A stretch of 44,266 nucleotides of DNA from the NCBI GenBank assembly GCA_017461005.1, contig JAFTZU010000034.1, forward strand, positions 1 to 44,266, written 5' to 3'. Below, in pieces: positions 16,169 to 24,881 of this stretch. The position numbers were made by a program, and so were the translations under genes. Source of the DNA: Clostridia bacterium (GTDB taxonomy: Bacteria > Bacillota > Clostridia > Oscillospirales > Acutalibacteraceae). The notes beneath the pieces are model-generated. The model worked only from the letters and a program-made list of their open reading frames with translations, did not search any database and had not been told where the DNA came from. The first letter of the stretch is position 1; every line of letters starts with the position of its first letter.

Positions 16169-19030
16169 TTAGCCGGTGACTTTGGAGATGGCCTTTTTGA
16201 GTTCGAGGCCGGCGATGTGTGCCCAGCGCTTCGGAGCATTCTGGAGAACGATCAGCTTGTCGCTGTCCTCGCAGCGTTCCATTCTGGAACGGTCCGGATG
16301 GGTTCTCTCAAGATGGATGGCGTCGAAGGCGCACTTCGTGGTGCAGATACCACAACCGATGCAGGCGACCGGATCGACGACGGAAGCACCGCAGCTCAGG
16401 CAGCGGGCGGTCTCGATCTTGACCTGCTCTTCGGTGAAGCACTTCTTGAACTCTTCGAAGGTCTTGGCAGTATCGATGCCGGTGACCATTTCGGGTTTCT
16501 GTCTCTTGGAGTTGTCGTAAGACTCAACGGAGATGTTGTTCTTGTCGAACTCGAAGAAGTGTCTGTGCTCACGGCCAAGGGTCAGGGAGTCACAGGTCGG
16601 ACGGACGAAACGGTGGAGGGATTCAGCCGCTTCGTGGCCTTCGCCGATGGCGTTGACAACGAAGGACGGACCATGGTAGACGTCACCGCCGACGAAGATG
16701 TCTTCGACGGAAGTCTGATAGGTGAACGGGTCAGCCTTCGGATAGTTACCATGGACGAATTCCATGTCTTCGCCTTCGAGGAGGCCGCCCCAGTCGATGC
16801 ACTGACCGATGGAGGTGATGACATAGTCGGCTTCGACCGTGATGGTGTCGTTCTCATCGTACTTCGGAGCGAACTTGTGGTTCTCGTCGAAGACGGAGAG
16901 GCACTTTTTGAAGACGACGCCGGTGACTTTGCCCTTCTTGTCCTTCAGGAATTCCTTCGGGCCCCAGCCGTTGTTGATGGCGATGTTCTCGGCGAGGGTC
17001 TCTTCGACTTCCTCGTCAGAGGCGGGCATGGTCTCGCGGGACTCGAGGCAGAACATCTGGACGTCCTCGCCGCCAAGTCTTGCAGAGGTACGGGCTGCGT
17101 CGACCGCAACGTTACCGCCGCCGACAACGACGACCTTCTTCGGGACCTTCATCTTGTCGCCAAGAGCATGGACATTGTAAAGATGGTCGACCGCGGAGAT
17201 GACGCCTTCTGCGTCCTCACCCTCGACGCCGGCTTTACGGGAGCCCTGGCAGCCGATGGCGATGTAGAATGCCTTGTAGCCCTGATCTCTCAGTTCCTGG
17301 ATGGTGACGTCCTTACCGACTTCGACGCCGCAGCGGATCTCGACACCCAGCTGACGGATGACATCGATCTCAGCAGCAACGACGTCCTTCTGGAGTTTGT
17401 AGGACGGGATACCGTAGACCATCATACCGCCGGGTTCGTCATGTTTCTCGAAGACGGTGGGTTTGTAACCCTTGGTGGCCAGGTAGTTGGCAGCGGACAG
17501 ACCGGCAGGACCGGCGCCGATGATGGCGATCTTCTCGCCCCATTCGGTGTACTGGTTGGAAGTCAGAACGACTTCGGGGATGAAGCGGGTCTCTTCGAAG
17601 AGGTCGCGCTGAGCGATGAACTTTTTGACTTCATCGATGGCGACGGCTTCGTCGATGGTGCCGCGGGTACAGGCTTCTTCGCACTTGCGGTTACAGACAC
17701 GACCGCAGACTGCCGGGAACGGGTTCTCTCTCTTGATGAGCTCGAGAGCCTCGTCGTAGCGGCCTTCCTTGGCCATCTGAAGGTAACCCTGGATGGCGAT
17801 GTGAGCCGGGCAGGCGGACTTACAGGGAGCGGTACCGGACTCATAGGTCTCTTCGCGGTTCTCGTCTCTGTAGTTCGGGGTCCAGCGATCTTTCAGCCAG
17901 ATGTGATCGGCCGGATCATCACGGAATTCATAGGTCATTTCGGAACCGTCTTTGCACTTCAGCTTCTGGCCAAGCTTGACAGCACCGGCCGGGCAGAACT
18001 CGACGCAGCGGCCGCAGGCGACGCAGTTCTGCGGGTTGACCTTCGCGGTATAAGCGGAAGCGGAGAGGTTCGGGGTGTTGAAGAGCATCGAGGTACGAAG
18101 CGCGTTACAGATTTTGACGTCGCAGTTGCAGATCGCGAAGATCTTGTCTTTACCGTCGATGTTGGTGGTCTGATGGACGAAGCCGTTCTTCTCAGCGACT
18201 TCGAGGATGCGCATGACTTCGTCACGGTCGATGTAGTGGCCGGGTTTCTTGGACTGGACCATGTAGTCCGCCATGTCACCAACGGCGATACACCAGTGGT
18301 TCGGGTCATCGGCGCAGCCGACACCGCGCTCGTGGCGCTCCTGACGGCAGGAACACGGAGAGACGGCATATTTGCCATCGTACTTGTCGAGCCAGTGAGA
18401 GATGTGCTCGATGTCGATGGACTCGTTCTCGGATTCGATGGCCTTTTCAACGGGGATGACGTGCATACCGACACCGGCGCCGCCTTCGGGGATCATCTGA
18501 GTGAGACCCATGGCTTTGACGCCCATCATGGCACCGTCGAACGGCTGATAAGTCATGAGCTCGAAGTGCTCGGCCAGTTCCGGATATTCCTCATACCACT
18601 CGGCATGCTCGTTGAGCATCTCAGCGATACCGGGAACGAAGGACTTGATGGAGTACTTCTTGATCTTCTGGGGATTCTCACGATCGAATTCGCAGACGCC
18701 GAGATAGCACATCTCTTCGAGGACGTCTTCCAGGTGAAGTTTCTCGGTGTCGTTCTTGCAGCCCATGAGGACCGCGATCTCGTCGAGAGACTTCGGTTTA
18801 CGGAATTCCATCTTGAGAGCGATCTGACCCATCTCTTCGGTGGCGACCGCTTCCAGACCGACCGTATCGTAGTCGTGGGGTTTGGCTTTGCGGCGGACAT
18901 GAGTGATCATGTTGGTCCAGTCAAGGATGCTCTGCGCCGGATTGTCAGAACCATAGGTTCCCATACGGCCGCCCAGCATCTGAGCCGCATCAAAATTTCT
19001 TTGTTCCTTTTTGATCGGAATGTTAGGCAT
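16169..19030 (-). CDS. Iron-sulfur/FAD NAD(P)H oxidoreductase (GltD-like, multi-cluster)
   Basis: A 953-residue fusion. Order: a winged-helix-like N-terminal region (about 55-130, EMGQIALKMEF...SLDEIAVLM); a cysteine-rich segment CSCRQERHERGVGC...C (226-247) plus CNC (301-303); a ferredoxin cluster CVACGRCVEFCP (336-347); a GltD-type Fe-S domain CKSACPAHIAIQGYL...CGRVCNRKCEEAC (403-454); FAD site IGAGPAGLSAANYL (504-517); NAD(P)H site VVGGGNVAVDAARTS (636-649); and a C-terminal ferredoxin pair (877-900, CLSCGA and CIGCGICTTKC). The core matches glutamate synthase small subunit-like electron-transfer flavoproteins, but no gltB is near. Electron transfer between NAD(P)H and ferredoxin or an unknown acceptor is likely. 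GGAGG lies 6 nt before the ATG at 19030; an upstream in-frame codon was rejected. It is divergent from a GntR regulator that probably controls it. Confidence 0.85.
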   Translation of the reverse strand: MPNIPIKKEQRNFDAAQMLGGRMGTYGSDNPAQSILDWTNMITHVRRKAKPHDYDTVGLEAVATEEMGQIALKMEFRKPKSLDEIAVLMGCKNDTEKLHLEDVLEEMCYLGVCEFDRENPQKIKKYSIKSFVPGIAEMLNEHAEWYEEYPELAEHFELMTYQPFDGAMMGVKAMGLTQMIPEGGAGVGMHVIPVEKAIESENESIDIEHISHWLDKYDGKYAVSPCSCRQERHERGVGCADDPNHWCIAVGDMADYMVQSKKPGHYIDRDEVMRILEVAEKNGFVHQTTNIDGKDKIFAICNCDVKICNALRTSMLFNTPNLSASAYTAKVNPQNCVACGRCVEFCPAGAVKLGQKLKCKDGSEMTYEFRDDPADHIWLKDRWTPNYRDENREETYESGTAPCKSACPAHIAIQGYLQMAKEGRYDEALELIKRENPFPAVCGRVCNRKCEEACTRGTIDEAVAIDEVKKFIAQRDLFEETRFIPEVVLTSNQYTEWGEKIAIIGAGPAGLSAANYLATKGYKPTVFEKHDEPGGMMVYGIPSYKLQKDVVAAEIDVIRQLGVEIRCGVEVGKDVTIQELRDQGYKAFYIAIGCQGSRKAGVEGEDAEGVISAVDHLYNVHALGDKMKVPKKVVVVGGGNVAVDAARTSARLGGEDVQMFCLESRETMPASDEEVEETLAENIAINNGWGPKEFLKDKKGKVTGVVFKKCLSVFDENHKFAPKYDENDTITVEADYVITSIGQCIDWGGLLEGEDMEFVHGNYPKADPFTYQTSVEDIFVGGDVYHGPSFVVNAIGEGHEAAESLHRFVRPTCDSLTLGREHRHFFEFDKNNISVESYDNSKRQKPEMVTGIDTAKTFEEFKKCFTEEQVKIETARCLSCGASVVDPVACIGCGICTTKCAFDAIHLERTHPDRSRMERCEDSDKLIVLQNAPKRWAHIAGLELKKAISKVTG

Positions 19031-19081
19031 AATTTCCCTCCCAAAACAATTTTGAATCAATTGATACCTATGAATATAAAT

Positions 19082-19120
19082 TCACACAATAATTTTAGTG
19101 TGACATTGTCAAACTTTCAA
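19082..19120 (-). promoter_or_regulatory. Promoter and palindrome upstream of the oxidoreductase gene
   Basis: Minus strand: TTGAAA (complement of 19115-19120), 17-nt spacer, TAAAAT (complement of 19092-19097). The -10 box sits inside an inverted repeat with perfect arms TCACAC (19082-19087) and GTGTGA (19098-19103). This would place a bound protein directly over the promoter. Confidence 0.55.
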
Positions 19121-19166
19121 CAAAGTTACCCGGCGCTAACCGAGGTTCATAAGATGTCACAAAAAC

Positions 19167-19201
19167 TATATATTGTGCCATGGCAAAATGTATAGTATAA
19201 T
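19167..19201 (+). promoter_or_regulatory. Promoter and 28-bp palindrome of the GntR-type regulator
   Basis: Plus strand: TTGTGC (19173-19178), 17-nt spacer, TATAAT (19196-19201). The -35 and spacer coincide with a palindrome at 19167-19194 centred between 19180 and 19181, with 12 of 14 paired positions; its core is TTGTGCCA-TGGCAAAA. GntR/FadR proteins bind short palindromes of this kind, so autoregulation is likely. Confidence 0.6.
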
Positions 19202-19276
19202 CCTATCGTGGTCTGTGGTACGGCCAGAGCCAGAACGGACCAGACTTCATTTTGTTAGAAAAGAGCAACATTTCTT

Positions 19277-19984
19277 ATGAAACTTGAACAACTCACTGCC
19301 CCTTCCCTGCGCGACCTGTTCGTCAAGACCATCCAGGATGCGATCATCTCCGGAGAGCTCCAGATCGGCGAAGTCCTCCCCACCGAACGCGAATTCGCCG
19401 AGCAGATGAACATCTCCCGGTCGGTCGTCAACAGCGGGCTCAACGAGCTCCAGAACCGGGGCTTCATCGAGATCAAACCACGAAAAGGCGCGGTCGTCGC
19501 CGACTACATCTACACCGGCAACATCAACACCCTGACGGCCCTCATGGAATATAAAGGCATCGCCTTCACCAAGGAGTCCGTCCGCTCCATCCTCGAGATC
19601 CGCAAATTCGCCGAACTCATGGTCGTCGACCGCATCTGCGAGACCGCCACGGAAGAAGACCTCGACGTCCTCGGCAAACTCCTCGGCGATATGTCGGCGG
19701 CGAAGACCCCGAAGGACGCGGCGCTCATCGCCTTCGAGTTCTGGCACGAACTCGCCTACCGCAGCGGGGACATCATCGTGCCCCTCGGCATCCAGTCCTT
19801 CAAGGCCCCGGTCATCACCCTCTGGGAACGGTACTGCAAGAAGTACGGCATCAGCGAAATGGTGGAAAACAACCGGCAGCTGTTCGACTACATCTCTGCG
19901 CGGGACGTCGTCAGCGCCCGCGCCTGCGTCATCGACTACATGGACAAGTCCATCGAAGGCGACCTCGAGATCTACGACACTTAA
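19277..19984 (+). CDS. GntR-family (FadR subfamily) transcriptional regulator
   Basis: A 235-residue regulator. An N-terminal winged helix-turn-helix spans about 8-75, with the GntR signature LRDLFVKTIQDAIISGELQIG and PTEREFAEQMNISRS followed by LNELQNRGFIEIKPRKG. An all-helical ligand-binding FCD/FadR-like domain spans about 95-225 (ILEIRKFAELMVVDRI, then FHxEL-like EFWHELAYRSG). FadR-type regulators sense organic acids or acyl-CoA. It is divergently transcribed from the Fe-S/FAD oxidoreductase across 246 nt with two palindromes, so it most likely controls that gene and itself. The ribosome-binding site is weak (AAAGAG-like), suggesting low expression. The effector is unknown. Confidence 0.88.
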   Translation: MKLEQLTAPSLRDLFVKTIQDAIISGELQIGEVLPTEREFAEQMNISRSVVNSGLNELQNRGFIEIKPRKGAVVADYIYTGNINTLTALMEYKGIAFTKESVRSILEIRKFAELMVVDRICETATEEDLDVLGKLLGDMSAAKTPKDAALIAFEFWHELAYRSGDIIVPLGIQSFKAPVITLWERYCKKYGISEMVENNRQLFDYISARDVVSARACVIDYMDKSIEGDLEIYDT

Positions 19985-20013
19985 AAAGAGCCTGGCATTT
20001 GCCAGGCTCTTTT
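19984..20013. terminator. Bidirectional terminator between regulator and lipase 2
   Basis: A perfect 13-bp stem AAAAGAGCCTGGC / GCCAGGCTCTTTT with loop ATTT, filling the gap between two convergent stop codons. Confidence 0.92.
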
Positions 20014-20014
20014 C

Positions 20015-21145
20015 TTATTTGTCCAGGGCGGCGATGAAGTTGCCGAGCTGGAGGATGTACTCCTTATAGACCTCGGGGTCGACCTCTTCGCCGATGTAGA
20101 AATTGTGGTCTCTCGGCTGTTCGACCGGGAAGACGTTCCAGATGCCTTTCTGCACCGGTCCGCGATACGAGAACCCTTCGCCGGGGTCGAACTCCTGCCA
20201 GGGTTCGTTCTTCGGATGGAGTGCGGAGGCCAGCGGGACCCGGCCGTCATTGGGCCGCCATTCGGGGCCGTAGTATTTTGAATGCATGCTGCCCATGATG
20301 ATGGCGGACGAGCGGTGACGCTCGACGAGCTCGTCGGTCGGCCACTGGGCTTCGCCGCCGAGGATCGGCTGTGTGCCGACGGCAGCCACAGAGAAGTAGT
20401 AGACGTTTTCATAGGGGTGGAAGTCTCCGGTGAAGCGGTCCGCGCCCGACGGGGTCAGTTCGTAGAAGCAGTTGTCTTCCTTCCGTCTGAGATAGCCGCG
20501 GATCTTCTCCGGCGCGTAGCGGAGCCGCAGTTTGTCGCTGGTGAAACCGAACCGGTCGAGGTCGTATTTGTCCGCGTCGTCTTTCGTCGTGCCGCTGTTG
20601 AGGTTCGCCTTGGAGAACTCCATGAAGTAGGACGTGTAGATGTACCCGCCTGCCATGGTCAGAACGGTCGTGCCGTTGTGGGGCGCTGCCAGTGTGAAGA
20701 TGGAGTGGATCCAGTCCTCGTGGCCGCCCTGGAAGAGCGGGTGGAGCTGGTCGGCCGGGGTGACGGCCTTTTCCCGTTCATCGCCTTCGACGAGCAGGTG
20801 CAGAAGGAAGCGGATGGTGGCGCCGCCGAAGCTGTGGCCCACGAAATTCGCCTTGACCCTCTCCCCGTTCTCGTCGAGCTCGCCCCAGCGCGGGAACATG
20901 CCCTCAAAGGTCTTGCCGTACCGCGGATGGTCGCAACGCTCCGAATGCGCGATCCCGTAGTCGACGGTGCCGCCCTTCAGCATGGCATACAGTTCACAGC
21001 AGCGGTCCCACAGACCGTTGAACGGGCCGATGTGAGGAGAGTAACACTCATAGCCCGCTTCCGTGAGGATCTCACGGGCAGGCGCAAACGTATCCGTCAT
21101 GTTGTTGTAGCCATGGATCAGAACGAAGGGATAGTTGTTAGGCAT
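20015..21145 (-). CDS. Triacylglycerol lipase-like hydrolase (staphylococcal/Geobacillus type), paralogue 2
   Basis: A 376-residue alpha/beta hydrolase clearly homologous to the gene at 13210-14367 (shared starts NNYPFVL-HG, WDR-C, KGG-VDYG, GHSFGG, PHNG/THNG, PW-DFD/PWQEFD, GIWNV). Ser105 (GHSFGG), Asp300 (RPNDGRV) and His347 (RDHNFYIG) form the predicted triad. Zinc-site equivalents are Asp47 (LWDRCC), His67 and His73 (AHSERCDH), and Asp197 (YDLDRFG). No signal peptide is present, so it appears cytoplasmic. AAAGGA lies 9 nt before the ATG at 21145; longer in-frame upstream codons lack a ribosome-binding site. Monocistronic with its own promoter. Sequence divergence from paralogue 1 suggests an old duplication with separate substrates. 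Confidence 0.84.
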   Translation of the reverse strand: MPNNYPFVLIHGYNNMTDTFAPAREILTEAGYECYSPHIGPFNGLWDRCCELYAMLKGGTVDYGIAHSERCDHPRYGKTFEGMFPRWGELDENGERVKANFVGHSFGGATIRFLLHLLVEGDEREKAVTPADQLHPLFQGGHEDWIHSIFTLAAPHNGTTVLTMAGGYIYTSYFMEFSKANLNSGTTKDDADKYDLDRFGFTSDKLRLRYAPEKIRGYLRRKEDNCFYELTPSGADRFTGDFHPYENVYYFSVAAVGTQPILGGEAQWPTDELVERHRSSAIIMGSMHSKYYGPEWRPNDGRVPLASALHPKNEPWQEFDPGEGFSYRGPVQKGIWNVFPVEQPRDHNFYIGEEVDPEVYKEYILQLGNFIAALDK

Positions 21146-21191
21146 GTTTGCGGGTCCTTTCCAAAAACCTTGGTTTGCTGAACTTCGGTTT

Positions 21192-21220
21192 ATTATCGCC
21201 CTTTTTGGCAATGGACGCAA
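21192..21220 (-). promoter_or_regulatory. Putative promoter of lipase 2
   Basis: Minus strand: TTGCGT (complement of 21215-21220), 17-nt spacer, GATAAT (complement of 21192-21197), about 47 nt before the ATG. Confidence 0.5.
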
Positions 21221-21266
21221 GTCATAATTTTTACCAAACTGACAGTCGCACAAATCTGTCAGACAA

Positions 21267-21297
21267 AGACCGCCCGGCAGTATATGTCGGGCGGTCT
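21267..21297 (-). terminator. Terminator of ackA
   Basis: A perfect 10-bp stem AGACCGCCCG / CGGGCGGTCT, 21 nt past the ackA stop, followed on the minus strand by TTTGTCTG. Confidence 0.85.
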
Positions 21298-21317
21298 GAT
21301 TTCGTTACTGTTTGAGT

Positions 21318-22520
21318 TTACTGTGCTTCCACGAGGCGCTTCGTGTCTCTCGCGATGGCCAGCTCTTCGTTGGTCGGGATGACCCAGACTTCGACGGCGG
21401 AGTCGTCGGTCGAGATCTTGATTTCTTTTCCTCTGCAGTCGTTGGCTTCCGCATCGAGTTTGATGCCGAGCCAGCCGAGTTCGCTGACGACGGCCTCTCT
21501 CGTCGGGATGGAGTTCTCGCCGATGCCGCCCGCGAAGATGATGGCGTCGACACCGTTCATCGCCGCGACATAGGAGCCGATGAACTTGCGGATCTGGTAG
21601 AACAGCATATCGGTGGCGAGTTTCGCGTTCTCATCGCCCTTGTCACGGGCATCGATGTTGTCGCGCATGTCGCTCGAGAAGCCGGAGACACCGAGGAGAC
21701 CGCACTTCTTGTTGAGGAATTCGGAAGTCTCTTCCGGGGTCCAGCCCTCATGCTGCTGCAGGTAGGTCACTGCAGAGGCGTCGATGCAGCCGGAACGGGT
21801 GCCCATGATGAGGCCGTCGAGGGGCGTGATGCCCATGGAGGTATCGATGCACTTTCCGTCCTTGACCGCGGTGATGGAAGAGCCGTTGCCGAGGTGGCAG
21901 GTGATGATCTTCGTGCCTTCAAGGGAGATGCCCTTCATCTCGGCATAGCGCTCGACGAGGTACTTGTGCGAGGTGCCGTGGGCGCCGTACTTGCGGCACT
22001 GGTGTTTTTCCGCAAGGTCCTGCGGAATGGCGAAGCTGTAAGCGTACTTCGGCATGGTGCTGTGGAACGCGTTGTCGAAGACGACGACCTGGGGTTTCAG
22101 GTTGCCGAAGACTTCCGTGCAGGCGTTGATGCCCTGGATGTGGGCCGGGTTGTGGAGCGGTGCCAGCGCGGAGAGCTTGTCGATCTCACGGATGACTTCC
22201 GGTGTGACCATGACGCTCTGGTTGTAGACGGCGCCGCCCTGGACGACACGGTGGCCGATCGCGGTGATCTCATCGAGGGAGTCGATGACTTTGCAGTCGC
22301 CCTCGAGGAGCGCGTCCTTGACATAGCTGAACGCGGTGGTGTGGTCCGGAAGGTCCGGGTCTGCCGCGTACTCACGGCCATCGAAGGTCTTCCCTTCGAT
22401 ATGGCTGCCGGCGATGCCGATGCGTTCGCAGAGGCCTTTGGCGATGACCTGCTCATTGTCCATATCGATGAGCTGGTACTTGAGGGAGGAACTCCCGCAG
22501 TTGATGACTAAGATCTTCAT
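21318..22520 (-). CDS. ackA: Acetate kinase
   Basis: A 400-residue enzyme of normal length, ATP + acetate to ADP + acetyl phosphate, the last ATP-yielding step of acetate fermentation. N-terminal signature MKILVINCGSSSLKYQL and the second signature DTSMGITPLDGLIMGTRSG are both intact; ACHLGNGSS-type phosphate loop (TCHLGNGSSI) and IIFAGGIGENS are present. AGGAG lies 7 nt before the ATG. Monocistronic with its own promoter; the phosphotransacetylase partner (pta), often adjacent, is not here. Confidence 0.97.
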   Translation of the reverse strand: MKILVINCGSSSLKYQLIDMDNEQVIAKGLCERIGIAGSHIEGKTFDGREYAADPDLPDHTTAFSYVKDALLEGDCKVIDSLDEITAIGHRVVQGGAVYNQSVMVTPEVIREIDKLSALAPLHNPAHIQGINACTEVFGNLKPQVVVFDNAFHSTMPKYAYSFAIPQDLAEKHQCRKYGAHGTSHKYLVERYAEMKGISLEGTKIITCHLGNGSSITAVKDGKCIDTSMGITPLDGLIMGTRSGCIDASAVTYLQQHEGWTPEETSEFLNKKCGLLGVSGFSSDMRDNIDARDKGDENAKLATDMLFYQIRKFIGSYVAAMNGVDAIIFAGGIGENSIPTREAVVSELGWLGIKLDAEANDCRGKEIKISTDDSAVEVWVIPTNEELAIARDTKRLVEAQ

Positions 22521-22563
22521 AGGTTATCTCCTGTAAAAACGTAGGCTTTTTATTGTTTTTCTT

Positions 22564-22591
22564 ATTGTAACAATAAAATACAGAATTGCAA
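22564..22591 (-). promoter_or_regulatory. Promoter of ackA
   Basis: Minus strand: TTGCAA (complement of 22586-22591), 16-nt spacer, TACAAT (complement of 22564-22569). It sits directly behind the terminator of tRNA-Ala. Confidence 0.55.
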
Positions 22592-22595
22592 AGAA

Positions 22596-22625
22596 AAACA
22601 GACCACTTTCTCAAGTGATCTGTTT
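22596..22625 (-). terminator. Terminator of tRNA-Ala
   Basis: AAACAGA-x-CACTT, loop TCTC, AAGTG-x-TCTGTTT; 12 of 13 positions pair. On the minus strand it continues into a T-run (TCTGTTTTTC), 2 nt after the tRNA CCA end. Confidence 0.85.
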
Positions 22626-22627
22626 CA

Positions 22628-22703
<76 letters not shown>

Positions 22704-22739
22704 ACATAGGCATGTCCCAGCCGTGGCTGCGACTTTGAT

Positions 22740-22768
22740 ATAATATCACGCACTTTACAAAAAATCAA
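22740..22768 (-). promoter_or_regulatory. Promoter of tRNA-Ala
   Basis: Minus strand: TTGATT (complement of 22763-22768), 17-nt spacer, TATTAT (complement of 22740-22745), 36 nt before the tRNA. Confidence 0.65.
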
Positions 22769-22802
22769 CACCTAAATCGCCAATATAAAAAATAATCCTC
22801 CG

Positions 22803-22831
22803 TTGTTAGCTCCGTCTAATTTATGTATAAT
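22803..22831 (+). promoter_or_regulatory. Promoter of fbp
   Basis: TTGTTA (22803-22808), 17-nt spacer, perfect TATAAT (22826-22831), 43 nt before the fbp ATG. Confidence 0.75.
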
Positions 22832-22874
22832 GAAAAGGAATGAAAAAGCATCGACCCTGGAAGGGAGAAAACCT

Positions 22875-24875
22875 ATGAGCAAGAAGAAAGAATACTCACA
22901 GGCGGAACTCGAATACCTGCGGCTGCTCGGCAAGGAGTACCCGACGGAACAGTCCGCCGCCACCGAGATCATCAACCTCAACGCCATCCTGAACCTGCCG
23001 AAGGCGACGGAGCATTTCATGTCGGACGTCCACGGGGAATACGAACCCTTCGTCCACGTCATGAACAGTGCCTCCGGTGCCATCCGTGAGAAGATCGACG
23101 GTCTGTTCGCCGATGAGCTGACGGCAGATGAAAGAGACACCCTCGCCACCATCGTCTACTACCCGGAAGAAAAGATGGCGGAACTGCTGGAAGGGGTCGA
23201 GGACGAGACGGCCTTCTACCACGAGACCCTCCACCACCTCATCGAGCTCACCCACGTCATCACCTCGAAGTACACCCGGTCGAAAGTCCGTAAAGCGCTC
23301 CCCCCGGAGTACGCCTACGTCATCGATGAGCTCATCAACATCGACTTCGACCTCCACAACAAGAAAGAGTATTACGACAACATCCTCAACACCATCATCG
23401 AGATCGGCAAGGCACAGGACTTCATCGTCGCGGTCTGCAGCGTCATCAAACGCCTCATCGTCGATCGCCTCCACCTGGTCGGCGACATCTTCGACCGGGG
23501 CCCCCGTGCCGACATCGTCATGGACGCCCTGATGGAGCACCACTCCCTCGACATCCAGTTCGGCAACCACGACGTCGTGTGGATCGGCGCCGCGGCGGGC
23601 TCCCCCATCTGCATCGCCACCGTCCTGTCGAACTCCATCCTTTACAACAACCTTCCGGTCCTCGAGATCGGCTACGGCATCAGCCTTCGCCCGCTGTCTC
23701 TCTTTGCGAACGAGTACTATGCCCTCACCGACCTCTCGAGCTTCGCCACGCGCATCCTCGACAAGGAGGAAAAGAAGCACACAAAGAACCGCGATCTGCT
23801 GCTGACGGCCCGCATGTCCAAGGCCATCACCATGATCCTCTTCAAACTGATGGGCCAGGTCGTCAAACGCAACCCGGACTTCGACATGATGGACCGCGCG
23901 TCCCTCGAGCACATCAACTACGAGGACAGCACCGTCGAGATCGACGGCAAGATCTACCCGATGAAGGACTGCGACTTCCCCACCGTCGACCCGGAAGACC
24001 CCTACACCCTGACGCCGGAAGAGCAGGACATGATGAACGAGATGGTCAAGGCGTTCCGCGGTTCCGAGAAGCTCCAGAAGCACGTCCGCTTCCTCCTCGA
24101 CAAGGGCTCCATGTACAAGTGTTACAACGGCAACCTGCTCGTCCACGGCGGCGTCCCGATGAACGCGGACGGCACCTTCAAAGTCTTCAACTATGAAGGC
24201 AAAGAGTACAGCGGCAAAGCGCTCCTCGACTACTGCGACAAGAAGGTCCGCGACGGCTACTTCGCCGCTGACACCGATCCGAACCGCCAGCGCGGCCAGG
24301 ACTTCATGTGGTTCCTGTGGTGCGGCAAGTGGGCACCCACCTTCGCCCGGGAGAAGATCACCACCTTCGAACGCCGGTTCATCGCCGACAAGTCCACCTG
24401 GACCGAAGCCAGAGACCCGTATTACCAGATCACCCAGACCGCGGAAGGCTGTAAGATCATCCTCCACGAGTTCGGCCTCGACTCCGACTTCTCCCACATC
24501 ATCAACGGCCACACCCCCGTCAAGACGACCAAGGGCGAGACCCCCATCCGCGGAGAAGGCAAACTCTTCCTCATCGACGGCGGGTTCTCCAAGGCCTATC
24601 AGAAGACCACCGGCATCGCCGGCTACAGCCTCATCTTCAACTCCCACGGCATGCGCATCTCCGCTCTGGAACCCTTCGAAGGGTTCGAAGACGCGGTCCG
24701 GTTCAACAAGGACATCATTCCCGAGACGGTCCTCATGCAGCCCTGCGACCACCGGATGAAGATCTATGAGACCGACATCGGCAAGAAGCTGCAGAAGAAC
24801 ATCGACATGCTGACCCGGCTGATGGACGTGTATCGCCGCGGCATCCTGCCGGAACACCCGGACAAACTGGACTGA
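22875..24875 (+). CDS. fbp: Fructose-1,6-bisphosphatase, class III
   Basis: A 666-residue class III (Firmicutes-type) FBPase, fructose-1,6-bisphosphate to fructose-6-phosphate, a gluconeogenic step. The metallophosphatase core is intact: DVHGEYEPF (51-59), GDIFDRGPRAD (203-213) and GNHDVVW (230-236), with the family-typical C-terminal motif NGHTPVKTTKGETPIRGEGK and DGGFSKAYQKTTGIAGY. These residues bind the catalytic divalent metals. GGGAG lies 7 nt before ATG 22875; the open frame upstream overlaps the promoter and was rejected. Monocistronic, divergent from tRNA-Ala. Confidence 0.96.
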   Translation: MSKKKEYSQAELEYLRLLGKEYPTEQSAATEIINLNAILNLPKATEHFMSDVHGEYEPFVHVMNSASGAIREKIDGLFADELTADERDTLATIVYYPEEKMAELLEGVEDETAFYHETLHHLIELTHVITSKYTRSKVRKALPPEYAYVIDELINIDFDLHNKKEYYDNILNTIIEIGKAQDFIVAVCSVIKRLIVDRLHLVGDIFDRGPRADIVMDALMEHHSLDIQFGNHDVVWIGAAAGSPICIATVLSNSILYNNLPVLEIGYGISLRPLSLFANEYYALTDLSSFATRILDKEEKKHTKNRDLLLTARMSKAITMILFKLMGQVVKRNPDFDMMDRASLEHINYEDSTVEIDGKIYPMKDCDFPTVDPEDPYTLTPEEQDMMNEMVKAFRGSEKLQKHVRFLLDKGSMYKCYNGNLLVHGGVPMNADGTFKVFNYEGKEYSGKALLDYCDKKVRDGYFAADTDPNRQRGQDFMWFLWCGKWAPTFAREKITTFERRFIADKSTWTEARDPYYQITQTAEGCKIILHEFGLDSDFSHIINGHTPVKTTKGETPIRGEGKLFLIDGGFSKAYQKTTGIAGYSLIFNSHGMRISALEPFEGFEDAVRFNKDIIPETVLMQPCDHRMKIYETDIGKKLQKNIDMLTRLMDVYRRGILPEHPDKLD

Positions 24876-24881
24876 CAGAAA

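Noticed and set aside
16097-19195. A very long open frame on the plus strand opposite the Fe-S/FAD oxidoreductase gene
   Set aside because: It mirrors the codon structure of the minus-strand gene (Asp/Gly/Val-rich low-complexity product), has no ribosome-binding site and crosses the terminator and the divergent promoter region. The minus strand encodes clear conserved domains.
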